Positions 1 to 5,820 of a stretch of DNA of 6,335 bases are shown here, piece by piece. Position numbers and translations under genes: made by a program. The notes beneath the pieces were generated by a model, which saw only the letters and a list, made by a program, of their open reading frames with translations, was not told the DNA's origin and ran no database searches. Source of the stretch: an uncultured Fidelibacterota bacterium (GTDB taxonomy: Bacteria; Marinisomatota; Marinisomatia; Marinisomatales; UBA1611); NCBI GenBank assembly GCA_913041325.1, contig CAJWHU010000091.1, positions 1 through 6,335 on the forward strand, in the 5' to 3' direction. Numbering within the stretch: the first letter of the stretch is position 1; each line of letters begins with the position of its first letter.

Positions 1-684
1 ATTTAGTTCCGGGAAAAATTCAGCTATGCTATTACTTCGAACATTTATTGCTTTTGTTGCACCCATCTCCCTGGCAAGATCTAATCGGTATTCATTGACA
101 TCCGTTATTACCACATTTCGAGCACCTACAAAATTACATATTGATGTAGCCATTAATCCAATCGGCCCTGCTCCTGTAATTAAAACGTCTTCGCCAATCA
201 TCTCATAATGTAATCCGGCGTGTACTGCATTCCCAAATGGGTCAAAAAATGATGCTATATCGGAGGGGATTTCTTCGTGTATAGGCCACACATTAGACTC
301 TGGAATAACGATATAGTCAGCAAAGGCACCATCTCTATGTATACCAATACCAATTGTCCTGTGGCATAAGTGCTTTTGGCCTGCTCTGCAGTTTCTGCAA
401 TATCCGCATGTTATATGCCCCTCTCCAGACACGCGTTGTCCAGGAGAATAATGGGTAACGCTTGAGCCGACTTCATGAACTATTCCACAAAATTCATGCC
501 CTATGATTAGAGGTGTCGCTATATTATTCTCTGCCCACTTATTCCACTTGTAAATATGCAAGTCTGTTCCGCAGATAGAGCTATGCGTAACCTTTATCTT
601 TACATCATTAGTTCCACATTTAGGCTCTGGAGCATCATCCATCCAGATACCATGTTTGCCATGAAGTTTCATAATTGCTTTCAT
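1..684 (-). CDS. tdh: L-threonine 3-dehydrogenase, zinc/NAD-dependent (C-terminus beyond window)
   Basis: This cytoplasmic enzyme oxidises L-threonine to 2-amino-3-ketobutyrate with NAD+; the product is usually split by a CoA ligase (Kbl) into glycine and acetyl-CoA. The visible 228 residues align without gaps, as I recall it, to the E. coli enzyme (341 aa), so about two thirds is present and the reading frame runs off the left edge. It is a medium-chain zinc dehydrogenase. Catalytic zinc ligands are C38, H63 and E64, with T40 and H43 in the CGTDLH motif as proton relay. The structural zinc set is C93, C96, C99 and C107 inside [13 protein letters not shown]. The Rossmann fold begins with GAGPIG at 171-176, and D195 at the end of the second strand fits NAD preference. 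The start at 684 matches the family N-terminus (MKAI); M5 is a less likely alternative. No Shine-Dalgarno sequence precedes it. It is transcribed away from parA. Identification is near certain. Confidence 0.96.
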   Translation of the reverse strand, partial: MKAIMKLHGKHGIWMDDAPEPKCGTNDVKIKVTHSSICGTDLHIYKWNKWAENNIATPLIIGHEFCGIVHEVGSSVTHYSPGQRVSGEGHITCGYCRNCRAGQKHLCHRTIGIGIHRDGAFADYIVIPESNVWPIHEEIPSDIASFFDPFGNAVHAGLHYEMIGEDVLITGAGPIGLMATSICNFVGARNVVITDVNEYRLDLAREMGATKAINVRSNSIAEFFPELN

Positions 685-719
685 TTAAAAAGTGTAATTA
701 TTTGATTAATTTTAACAAA

Positions 720-807
720 CAAATTTAGCAAATTTTTACCCATATAATTTTCTCAATGTTTTAACACTTGCATTAGAAAAAGGTATGATAAGTTTTGCAA
801 CAAATTT
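720..807. repeat. three copies of CAAATTT in the tdh/parA intergenic region
   Basis: The heptamer CAAATTT occurs at 720-726, 729-735 and 801-807. The first two are 9 bp apart in start position. The third lies just downstream of the predicted parA promoter -10 element, near the expected transcription start. The core AAATTT is self-complementary. These could be binding sites for a regulator of the divergent genes, but the region is very AT-rich and chance is a serious alternative. Confidence 0.25.
761..789 (+). promoter_or_regulatory. sigma70-type promoter for the parAB operon
   Basis: TTAACA at 761-766 matches the -35 consensus at five of six positions. TATGAT at 784-789 matches the -10 consensus at five of six. 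The spacer is exactly 17 bp. Transcription would start near 796, leaving a leader of roughly 33 nt before the parA ATG at 829. It is the only well-formed promoter I see upstream of the par-bactofilin-atpI string. If the organism is a true Bacteroidota its primary sigma factor would prefer a different -33/-7 pattern, which lowers confidence. No equally good promoter was seen for tdh on the other strand. Confidence 0.55.
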
Positions 808-828
808 TGAGCCAAAAACTAGATAATT

Positions 829-1593
829 ATGTCAAAAACATTATCATTTACTAACCAAAAAGGTGGAGTAGGAAAAACTACATCTGCGGTAAATGTAGCC
901 TTGAGTCTAGCAGTTTCTGAGGTCAAAACTCTATTAATCGATTTGGATCCACAATCGAATGCATCTACTGGATTATCTGATTTGATCAAGGATAAAAGGG
1001 GGAATGTATATGACGTTATGTTGAGAAGTGAGAGCATTAACGATGTTGTTACAACTACATCATTTGATCATTTAGATATCATAATTTCTACTAATGACTT
1101 AGTAGGTGCTGAAATCGAATTGGTTGGAGTGATGGCTAGAGAATATCAGCTACAAAAAGCATTAGGTACCATAAAAAAAAATTATGATATCATTATAATT
1201 GATTGCCCTCCATCACTGGGTTTACTAACCATTAATGCTCTTACAGCCTCTGATGCGATAGTTATACCTATTCAGTGCGAATATTATGCTTTAGAGGGAC
1301 TGGGACAGCTACTGAATACAGTCAGACTTGTCCAGCGCCACCTAAACAAAGAATTAGAGATTATTGGCATCTTAATGACAATGTATGATGGAAGATTAAA
1401 CTTATCTAAACAGGTTGTCAATGAAGTAAATAGTTTTTTTAAGGATAAATTGTTTAAGACTTACATTCATCGTAACGTTCGGTTAAGTGAGGCTCCAAGT
1501 TTTGGTAAACCCGCCTTACTATACGATGCAAACTCAACCGGGGCTCAAAATTACATGAGCTTAACTGAGGAAATTTTACAGCGTGTCAGTTAA
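829..1593 (+). CDS. parA: ParA/Soj chromosome-partitioning ATPase
   Basis: This deviant-Walker ATPase dimerises on ATP, binds DNA non-specifically over the nucleoid and is released when ParB stimulates hydrolysis, which moves and separates replicated origins. The 254 aa length is typical of small chromosomal Soj-type ParA, which lacks the N-terminal helix-turn-helix of plasmid ParA. The deviant Walker A is KGGVGKTT at 11-18, with signature lysine K11 and P-loop lysine K16. DLDPQ lies at 38-42 (Walker A'). The Walker B strand IIIIDCPPS lies at 121-129 with D125. The C-terminal RLSEAPSFGKP stretch is the conserved block that includes DNA-contacting residues. The ATG at 829 gives the family N-terminus directly before the P-loop. 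No Shine-Dalgarno sequence is visible. The 3' end overlaps parB by 11 bp, so the two are probably translationally coupled. Confidence 0.97.
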   Translation: MSKTLSFTNQKGGVGKTTSAVNVALSLAVSEVKTLLIDLDPQSNASTGLSDLIKDKRGNVYDVMLRSESINDVVTTTSFDHLDIIISTNDLVGAEIELVGVMAREYQLQKALGTIKKNYDIIIIDCPPSLGLLTINALTASDAIVIPIQCEYYALEGLGQLLNTVRLVQRHLNKELEIIGILMTMYDGRLNLSKQVVNEVNSFFKDKLFKTYIHRNVRLSEAPSFGKPALLYDANSTGAQNYMSLTEEILQRVS

Positions 1594-2461
1594 AAGATTA
1601 GGCAAAGGTCTTGAGGCATTAATCAGGCCACAAGATGAGATCAAGAAAGACAATAAAGAGAATACCAAAGATCCTAGTCTTGGAGTGAACGCTATTGCCA
1701 TAAAAGATATAAAGCCTAATCCAAACCAGCCCAGGCGTGACTTTGATCAGGATGCTATAAAAGAATTAATGCATTCCATTAAGGCAAAAGGGGTGGTTAC
1801 TCCAATTACAGTTAGGAAAAAAGATTCACAATACGAAATTATTGCCGGAGAGAGACGATGGCGTGCATCAAAAAAAGCAAAAAAAAGAACAATTCCTGCA
1901 TACGTATTGAATGTAAAAAATGACTCTGAAATATTGGAACTCTCATTAATTGAAAACATACAGAGACAGGATTTAAATCCATTGGAGGAGGCTAATGCGT
2001 ATGCAGTCCTTAATTCAGAGTTTGGAATGTCTCACCAAAAAATAGCGGAAGCTGTAGGTAAAAAAAGAACAACTATTTCAAACTCATTAAGGTTGCTTAA
2101 ACTCCCTCCTGACATTAGGAAGAGTTTGAGAGAGAATGAAATTTCTTCAGGGCATGCGCGAGCTATTTTGCAATGCAAAACCATAAAGCAAATGAATGCT
2201 CTGTGGAGAAAAATAGTTCAAAATGACCTTAGTGTTAGATCAGCGGAGGAATTATTCAAACAATCAAAAAAACACACGTCCCGAAATAAAGTATCAGCCG
2301 TAAATAAATCTGCTGACTTCAGAATAATTGAAAATGAGCTTATTGAAACCCTTGGGACTAAGGTAAAACTAAAATCGTCCAAAACTGGGGGCGTAATTGA
2401 AATATCCTATTTTTCAGATGATGATCTTGAAAGAATAATAGATCTACTCAATACAATATAA
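1583..2461 (+). CDS. parB: ParB/Spo0J CTPase and centromere-binding protein
   Basis: ParB binds parS sites near the origin, closes as a CTP-dependent DNA clamp and slides to build the partition complex that ParA moves. The start is GTG at 1583, giving the family's N-terminal ParA-stimulating peptide with KRLGKGLEALI at 4-14; GAGG at 1567-1570 is a loosely spaced ribosome site. The ParB/Srx nucleotide-binding fold spans about 36-112, with the CTP-binding GERRWRA motif at 89-95. ENIQRQDLNPLEEA at 125-138 is the second conserved block. A helix-turn-helix that reads parS lies near 151-172. After a basic linker, the C-terminal dimerisation domain occupies roughly 245-292. The 292 aa length is normal. 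No parS consensus palindrome was seen in this window. Confidence 0.97.
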   Translation: MSVKRLGKGLEALIRPQDEIKKDNKENTKDPSLGVNAIAIKDIKPNPNQPRRDFDQDAIKELMHSIKAKGVVTPITVRKKDSQYEIIAGERRWRASKKAKKRTIPAYVLNVKNDSEILELSLIENIQRQDLNPLEEANAYAVLNSEFGMSHQKIAEAVGKKRTTISNSLRLLKLPPDIRKSLRENEISSGHARAILQCKTIKQMNALWRKIVQNDLSVRSAEELFKQSKKHTSRNKVSAVNKSADFRIIENELIETLGTKVKLKSSKTGGVIEISYFSDDDLERIIDLLNTI

Positions 2462-2471
2462 TTAGTCTCTT

Positions 2472-3266
2472 ATGAAAACAGATAAATATACTTTTGTTTT
2501 TATTCCAGATGCAGAATCGAACGCATCATCATATCATCTTTCCAAAAAAGTTTTTTTAGGAATAATATTCACTTTTTTTTTGTTATTAGTTTCAAGCTTG
2601 AGTGTCCTGTCATTTTACATACCCAAAATTTCTGATTACTATGATTTAAAAAATAGTCACAACAAAATCCTATCAGAGCGATCGAAGGTTTTGGGCCTTA
2701 CCGGAGATCTTGAAAGAATAAAAAAAATGGATGAATTAGTTAGACAGGCACTTGGTTTAACATTAGAAATTGATGATAGACCAACACAGGAAGATTCACT
2801 AGTTGGAATATTTAAATCAATAGTCAACAGGGCATCTAATATCGAAAATATTCCATCCGAGCCTCCTGTCAAGGGTTATTTAACTCGCACATCAACTAAA
2901 TCTGGGTCCTTTTTAAGTGATAACCATAATGGTATTGATATTGCATCCAAAGAGGGCGAGCCGATTATTGCTGCCGCAAAAGGAGTTGTGGTCTTTTCTG
3001 GCTGGACGTATGAACATGGTAATATGATAATACTTTATCACGGGGATGGTTATTTCACTCATTATGGGCATAATAAGATAAACTTTTTAGAACAATTAGA
3101 TATGGTTGAAAAGGGAGATGTAATCGGGCTTGTAGGAAATACAGGTGTATCAAGTGGACCTCATTTGCATTTTGAAGTTTGGAAAGAGTTTAAACCATTG
3201 GATCCTCTGACTTTTTTCCCGGAATATAAAACTCTCGAGCTGAAATCGTACAATGAGCAAAATTAA
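2472..3266 (+). CDS. membrane-anchored M23 (LytM-type) peptidoglycan endopeptidase
   Basis: A zinc metallopeptidase expected to cut peptide cross-links of peptidoglycan from the outer face of the inner membrane. A short N-terminal cytoplasmic stretch is followed by one membrane helix near 27-50, then a charged, probably coiled-coil segment (about 52-95), then the M23 domain (about 135-250). All metal and catalytic residues are present: H152 and D156 in HNGID, H200 in THYGH, and H231 and H233 in HLHFE. It should therefore be active, unlike degenerate EnvC/NlpD-type activators. The 264 aa length suits a single-pass M23 protein. It begins 10 bp after parB and overlaps the downstream bactofilin gene by 14 bp. 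Pairs of M23 peptidase and bactofilin genes are known (Csd1 with CcmA in Helicobacter, LmdC with BacA in Hyphomonas), which suggests the bactofilin positions this enzyme to shape the cell. That role is inferred here from adjacency. Confidence 0.9.
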   Translation: MKTDKYTFVFIPDAESNASSYHLSKKVFLGIIFTFFLLLVSSLSVLSFYIPKISDYYDLKNSHNKILSERSKVLGLTGDLERIKKMDELVRQALGLTLEIDDRPTQEDSLVGIFKSIVNRASNIENIPSEPPVKGYLTRTSTKSGSFLSDNHNGIDIASKEGEPIIAAAKGVVVFSGWTYEHGNMIILYHGDGYFTHYGHNKINFLEQLDMVEKGDVIGLVGNTGVSSGPHLHFEVWKEFKPLDPLTFFPEYKTLELKSYNEQN

Positions 3267-3597
3267 TTTTCAAAATGTGCATACAATGGTTGGTGCGGAC
3301 GCTGTAATTGATGGTCCTATCACATTGGAGGAGGGGATAATAGTTTATGGTAAAATTAATGGGAATATAAAAACAAAGGGGCCTGTCCGTATTGCCAAGG
3401 GAGCTATCGTTGTGGGTAGCGTAAAGGGTACAGATATTCGTTTAGGAGGCTCTGTTAGCGGTGATGTACATGCTGAAGGTAGAGTGATACTGGGTAAAAA
3501 TTGTATCCTCAAAGGAGACGTTACATATCGCAGTATATTGATAGAGGAGGGTGCTCAATTCAAGGGTAAAGCTGATATTCTTTATGAAAAAAAATAG
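3253..3597 (+). CDS. bactofilin, polymer-forming cytoskeletal protein
   Basis: Bactofilins polymerise without nucleotide into filaments or patches, often on the inner membrane, and recruit cell-wall enzymes or, in Myxococcus, position Par proteins. The 114 aa product is almost entirely the bactofilin core. From T11 on it shows the short repeating turns of a right-handed beta-helix, with glycine-containing, alternating hydrophobic stretches such as GKINGNIK, GSVSGDVHAEG and LKGDVTY. The terminal tails are very short (about 10 residues at the N-terminus, 5 at the C-terminus), so any membrane-targeting peptide would have to lie within the first residues. The ATG at 3253 overlaps the M23 peptidase gene by 14 bp, and the 3' end overlaps atpI by 14 bp, implying coupled translation. 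The family call is firm; a role in wall growth or chromosome anchoring is inferred from the neighbours. Confidence 0.93.
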   Translation: MSKINFQNVHTMVGADAVIDGPITLEEGIIVYGKINGNIKTKGPVRIAKGAIVVGSVKGTDIRLGGSVSGDVHAEGRVILGKNCILKGDVTYRSILIEEGAQFKGKADILYEKK

Positions 3598-3877
3598 GAA
3601 TTTATCATCAACAAAATATAATACTTTGAAAAAGAAGCCAAATGATAACAAATATGATTTGAGATATTTCCGATCTCTACAAAACATTTTAAGTGCGGCT
3701 GGACCGGCTGCATCGGCGTCATACACACTTTCTGGCTCAATCTTAATTTTTTTATTTTTAGGTTGGTACTTTGACAAGCAAAATCATACCTCACCATTTG
3801 GTTTATTAATCGGAATACTTTTAGGTCTATCTATTGGTTTCTATCATTTGTTTAAAACGATTAAACAAAAAAAGTAA
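3584..3877 (+). CDS. atpI: AtpI-like F0F1-ATPase accessory protein
   Basis: A small inner-membrane protein of the AtpI/AtpQ family (putative F0F1-ATPase subunit). Such proteins are reported to help assemble the c-ring and have been linked to magnesium transport. From ATG 3584 the product is 97 aa. A lysine- and asparagine-rich N-terminal tail (about 1-36) precedes two membrane helices near 42-62 (AAGPAASASY to FLGWYFD) and 71-90 (SPFGLLIGILLGLSIGFYHLF). The WYFD...SPF link between the helices is characteristic of the family. An alternative GTG at 3551 would add 11 residues, but AGGAGG abuts that codon with no spacing. The 3584 start gives the same 14-bp overlap with its upstream neighbour as the bactofilin has with the peptidase, so I prefer it. 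The gene lies at the end of the par-bactofilin string, 189 bp before atpB. Confidence 0.85.
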   Translation: MKKNRNLSSTKYNTLKKKPNDNKYDLRYFRSLQNILSAAGPAASASYTLSGSILIFLFLGWYFDKQNHTSPFGLLIGILLGLSIGFYHLFKTIKQKK

Positions 3878-3879
3878 GC

Positions 3880-3887
3880 TAAGGAGG
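3880..3887 (+). promoter_or_regulatory. orphan Shine-Dalgarno sequence TAAGGAGG
   Basis: TAAGGAGG is a full match to the anti-Shine-Dalgarno complement and is the best ribosome-binding sequence in any non-coding part of the window. It sits directly after the atpI stop. It lies in the loop region of a weak 4-bp stem (AAGC at 3876-3879 with GCTT at 3887-3890). The only nearby start is TTG at 3890, two bases away, which would open a 12-codon frame ending at 3928. No ATG follows until atpB, 180 bases on. Confidence 0.4.
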
Positions 3888-3977
3888 CTTTGTTTATAAC
3901 AATTATACTCATACGTTCTAATTCTTAAAAATCTTCTGTTTAACATTCCCTTTCAAAATAATTCTTTTTTTTAGTAC

Positions 3978-4005
3978 TTTAGTCGGCCTTAAATAGTAAT
4001 ACAAT
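3978..4005 (+). promoter_or_regulatory. possible weak promoter for the atp genes
   Basis: TACAAT at 4000-4005 matches the -10 consensus at five of six positions. A poor -35 candidate, TTTAGT at 3978-3983, sits 16 bp upstream with three of six matches. A start near 4012 would give a leader of about 55 nt before atpB. In such AT-rich DNA several other hexamers (for example TAAAAT at 4028-4033) score similarly, so this is tentative. Confidence 0.22.
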
Positions 4006-4066
4006 TTTAAATAAAACCTATTTTTAGTAAAATTATCAAACTTAGCACTATTAACTTTTAAAAATC

Positions 4067-5002
4067 ATGATCTTAGCAGCTTCAGGCAAGGCGACCACCA
4101 CGGTGATGGAAAAAGTTGGTCCAAATATTATCAGTCATGTTTCAAACACCTATAAAACTGACTATCCTCCAATTTTGAAGATAGATCCATTCATGGGCAT
4201 CGATTTCTCTATCACAAAACATGTTCTAATGTTGTGGCTTGTTTCCTTAATTGTGTCGATTACCATTATCATCCCAATTAGGAGGTATTTATCAAGTGGT
4301 AGTCCAGTTCCTTCTGGCTGGGTGAATGCAATTGAGGCTATAGTCAAATTTATCAGAGACTCTATTGTCAGGCCAAATGTTGGTGAAAAATGGGTAATGA
4401 CTTGGGCACCTGTATTACTCACATTTTTTTTCTTTATTTTGTTTGCGAATGGTATTGGTATGGTGCCTATTTTTGATGTGCTAGGATCAATCAATCGATT
4501 TATAATCGGTGTTCCCTATTCTGATAAATACAATACCATTAATACAATGCTTAATGGTGGGGTAACTGCTACAGCTAATTTTAATGTGACGGGTGCTCTA
4601 GCAACCATAACGTTCTTTTCCATTATGATTGCTGGTATAATGGCCCACGGGTTTACAAAACACTGGAAAAACCTAGTGCCCCATGGGTTAGCATGGCCAG
4701 TGTATATAATTTTGGTGCCCATTGAAATAATGGGCCTTTTTGTGAAACCATTTGCACTAACTATGCGTCTGGCCGCTAACATGACAGGGGGCCATATAGC
4801 ACTACTTGCCCTACTTTCACTAATGGCTATTTTTGGAGAGATGTTTGGTAGTGCAGTAGCAGGTATTGGTGTATCGCTGGTTGCGGTACCAATGGCAGCT
4901 GCTATTGCAGGTTTAGAAGTCATTGTTGTTCTTGTGCAGGCTTATGTCTTTACCTTATTGACAGCCGTATTTATCGGCATGGCAATTCATGTTCATCACT
5001 AA
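4067..5002 (+). CDS. atpB: F-type ATP synthase F0 subunit a
   Basis: Subunit a forms the two proton half-channels beside the c-ring in the inner membrane. The 311 aa protein has a short N-terminal segment and several membrane helices, with DPFMGIDFSITKHV leading into the first (about 52-71). The essential arginine is R234 in FALTMRLAANMTGGH (E. coli R210). H243 falls nine residues later, at the place of E. coli E219, and E284 sits seven before Q291, at the place of E. coli H245: the reversed His/Glu pair also known from mitochondria. Compared with E. coli, the segment around 138-172 is lengthened before the NFNVTGALATITF helix. The ATG at 4067 has no Shine-Dalgarno sequence, and no signal peptide is seen. 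It begins 189 bp after atpI and lies 21 bp before atpE. Identification is firm. Confidence 0.96.
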   Translation: MILAASGKATTTVMEKVGPNIISHVSNTYKTDYPPILKIDPFMGIDFSITKHVLMLWLVSLIVSITIIIPIRRYLSSGSPVPSGWVNAIEAIVKFIRDSIVRPNVGEKWVMTWAPVLLTFFFFILFANGIGMVPIFDVLGSINRFIIGVPYSDKYNTINTMLNGGVTATANFNVTGALATITFFSIMIAGIMAHGFTKHWKNLVPHGLAWPVYIILVPIEIMGLFVKPFALTMRLAANMTGGHIALLALLSLMAIFGEMFGSAVAGIGVSLVAVPMAAAIAGLEVIVVLVQAYVFTLLTAVFIGMAIHVHH

Positions 5003-5011
5003 TTAAAAAAA

Positions 5012-5017
5012 AAGGAA
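5012..5017 (+). promoter_or_regulatory. ribosome binding site of atpE in an A-rich leader
   Basis: AAGGAA lies six bases before the atpE ATG and is embedded in long A runs (5005-5013 and 5016-5024). It is the only well-placed purine-rich ribosome site among the atp genes here; atpB, atpF and atpH have none. An unstructured A-rich leader should favour ribosome entry, which fits the need for many c subunits per complex. Confidence 0.55.
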
Positions 5018-5023
5018 AAAAAA

Positions 5024-5239
5024 ATGACAGCAACTACACTTATCCCAATTGGTATGGGTTTGATCGTTCTTGGTGCAGGCCTAGGGATCGGAAAATTTGC
5101 GGCCGCTGCGGCTGAAAGTATTGCACGTCAGCCAGAAGCTGCAGACAAGATTACAGGTGCTGTAAACTTGCCACTGTTTCTTCTTGAGGGTGTTGCAATT
5201 TTAGCAGAGGTATTCACTTTCTTAATGCTTATTCTCTAA
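5024..5239 (+). CDS. atpE: F-type ATP synthase F0 subunit c
   Basis: Subunit c is the proteolipid whose oligomeric ring rotates as protons pass. The 71 aa hairpin has a first helix (about 5-30) with the glycine-rich GAGLGIG pattern, the polar loop ARQPEAADK (34-42) that contacts the F1 stalk, and a second helix (about 46-71). E55 lies 20 residues after the loop arginine R35 and is the essential carboxylate (E. coli D61). The sodium-binding pattern is absent: the glutamine of TM1 is I22, and the residues after E55 are G56 and V57. Proton coupling is therefore expected. K24 in the first helix is shared with Bacteroidota c subunits such as GLGIGKIGGSAMEAIARQPEA. E62, a second glutamate in the second helix, is unusual. 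No signal peptide is present. It lies 21 bp after atpB and 11 bp before atpF. Confidence 0.97.
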   Translation: MTATTLIPIGMGLIVLGAGLGIGKFAAAAAESIARQPEAADKITGAVNLPLFLLEGVAILAEVFTFLMLIL

Positions 5240-5250
5240 AAATATCGTAA

Positions 5251-5820
5251 ATGGTAAACAAAAAAGAGAACTATCAAGAAACCACTCTAGCCTCTACAAA
5301 AGAATCACAAGGTAGCAAACCAAATCCTCTAGTACAACTGGATCCGGGTCTGTTTATTTGGACTATATTGACATTCCTTCTATTGTGTTTTGCTCTTGCA
5401 AAGTTTGCTTGGAGACCATTACTAAAGGCTCTAGAGAGCAGAGAAAATGACATTCAGTCATCCATAGAGGATGCAGAAAAAGCTAGAATTGAGCTTATGA
5501 ATCTGAATCAGAAAGCAGAAGATATCATTGCGAAGGCTCGCTCAGACGCTCAAGAGATTAGGCTAGAGGCTAAAACCTCAGCGGAAAAAATAAAAGCAGA
5601 AATAAGGTCACAAGCTGAGGAGGATGTTAAAAAGATTAAGGATGATGCGAACAGCCAGATTCAAGTAGAAAAGGATAAAGCCATATCTGACATTAGACGG
5701 GAGGTAGTCACCCTGACTCTCACGGTCGCGGAGAAAGTTATTGGAAAGAATATTTCTGTCGAAGACAATATGCAATTGATAGAAAAATCACTATCCAATT
5801 TGAAAAAGCATGAAGCGTAA
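5251..5820 (+). CDS. atpF: F-type ATP synthase F0 subunit b
   Basis: Subunit b is the peripheral stalk that holds the F1 head still against subunit a. The 189 aa product is longer than the roughly 156-170 aa usual for b. A polar extension of about 30 residues precedes the LDPGLFIWT motif, where the single membrane helix begins (about 33-52). FAWRPLLKALESRENDI follows, then a long charged helix (about 60-150) rich in Ala, Glu and Lys that should form the dimeric coiled coil. The C-terminal LTLTVAEKVIGKNIS region (about 155-169) binds subunit delta. The ATG at 5251 has no Shine-Dalgarno sequence, but there is no other ATG, GTG or TTG in frame before the membrane helix, so the extension seems real. 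The 3' end overlaps atpH by 11 bp. Confidence 0.95.
   Translation: MVNKKENYQETTLASTKESQGSKPNPLVQLDPGLFIWTILTFLLLCFALAKFAWRPLLKALESRENDIQSSIEDAEKARIELMNLNQKAEDIIAKARSDAQEIRLEAKTSAEKIKAEIRSQAEEDVKKIKDDANSQIQVEKDKAISDIRREVVTLTLTVAEKVIGKNISVEDNMQLIEKSLSNLKKHEA

Larger units (their letters stand above)
3878..4066. other. AT-rich gap between atpI and atpB, no ATG on the plus strand
   Basis: This 189-bp stretch contains no plus-strand ATG and no credible gene. It is strongly AT-rich, with an eight-T run at 3965-3972 that has no GC-rich hairpin before it. The notable contents are an orphan Shine-Dalgarno sequence at its left end and a possible promoter -10 hexamer at 4000-4005. Many related operons keep a further small 'subunit I' gene between atpI and atpB; none is recognisable here. 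Its most likely job is to carry the promoter and leader of the atp genes. Confidence 0.6.

Noticed and set aside
26..208. Plus-strand 60-codon open frame at the left end
   Set aside because: It lies wholly antisense to tdh, whose protein matches its family across the whole stretch, and the product resembles nothing.
3316..3338. TTGGAGGAGGGG as a possible internal ribosome site
   Set aside because: It encodes the bactofilin residues LEEG and no separate reading frame of credible length begins after it.
3551..3583. Earlier GTG start for atpI preceded by AGGAGG
   Set aside because: The AGGAGG touches the GTG with no spacer and is explained by the Glu-Glu-Gly codons of the bactofilin; the added 11 residues are not typical of the family.
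3442..3777. Minus-strand 111-codon open frame across the bactofilin/atpI junction
   Set aside because: It is antisense to two well-supported genes and its translation shows no recognisable domain.
3965..3972. Eight-T run as a possible intrinsic terminator after atpI
   Set aside because: The bases before it form no GC-rich hairpin; the weak 4-bp stem at 3876-3890 is too far away and too short.
4739..4751. TTGTGAAACCA-like sequence resembling half of a parS site
   Set aside because: Only one arm resembles the TGTTTCACGTGAAACA palindrome and it lies in coding sequence of atpB. I found no full or near-full parS elsewhere in the window.
4516..4923. Minus-strand 135-codon open frame inside atpB
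   Set aside because: It mirrors the codon pattern of atpB on the opposite strand and has no family features or ribosome site.
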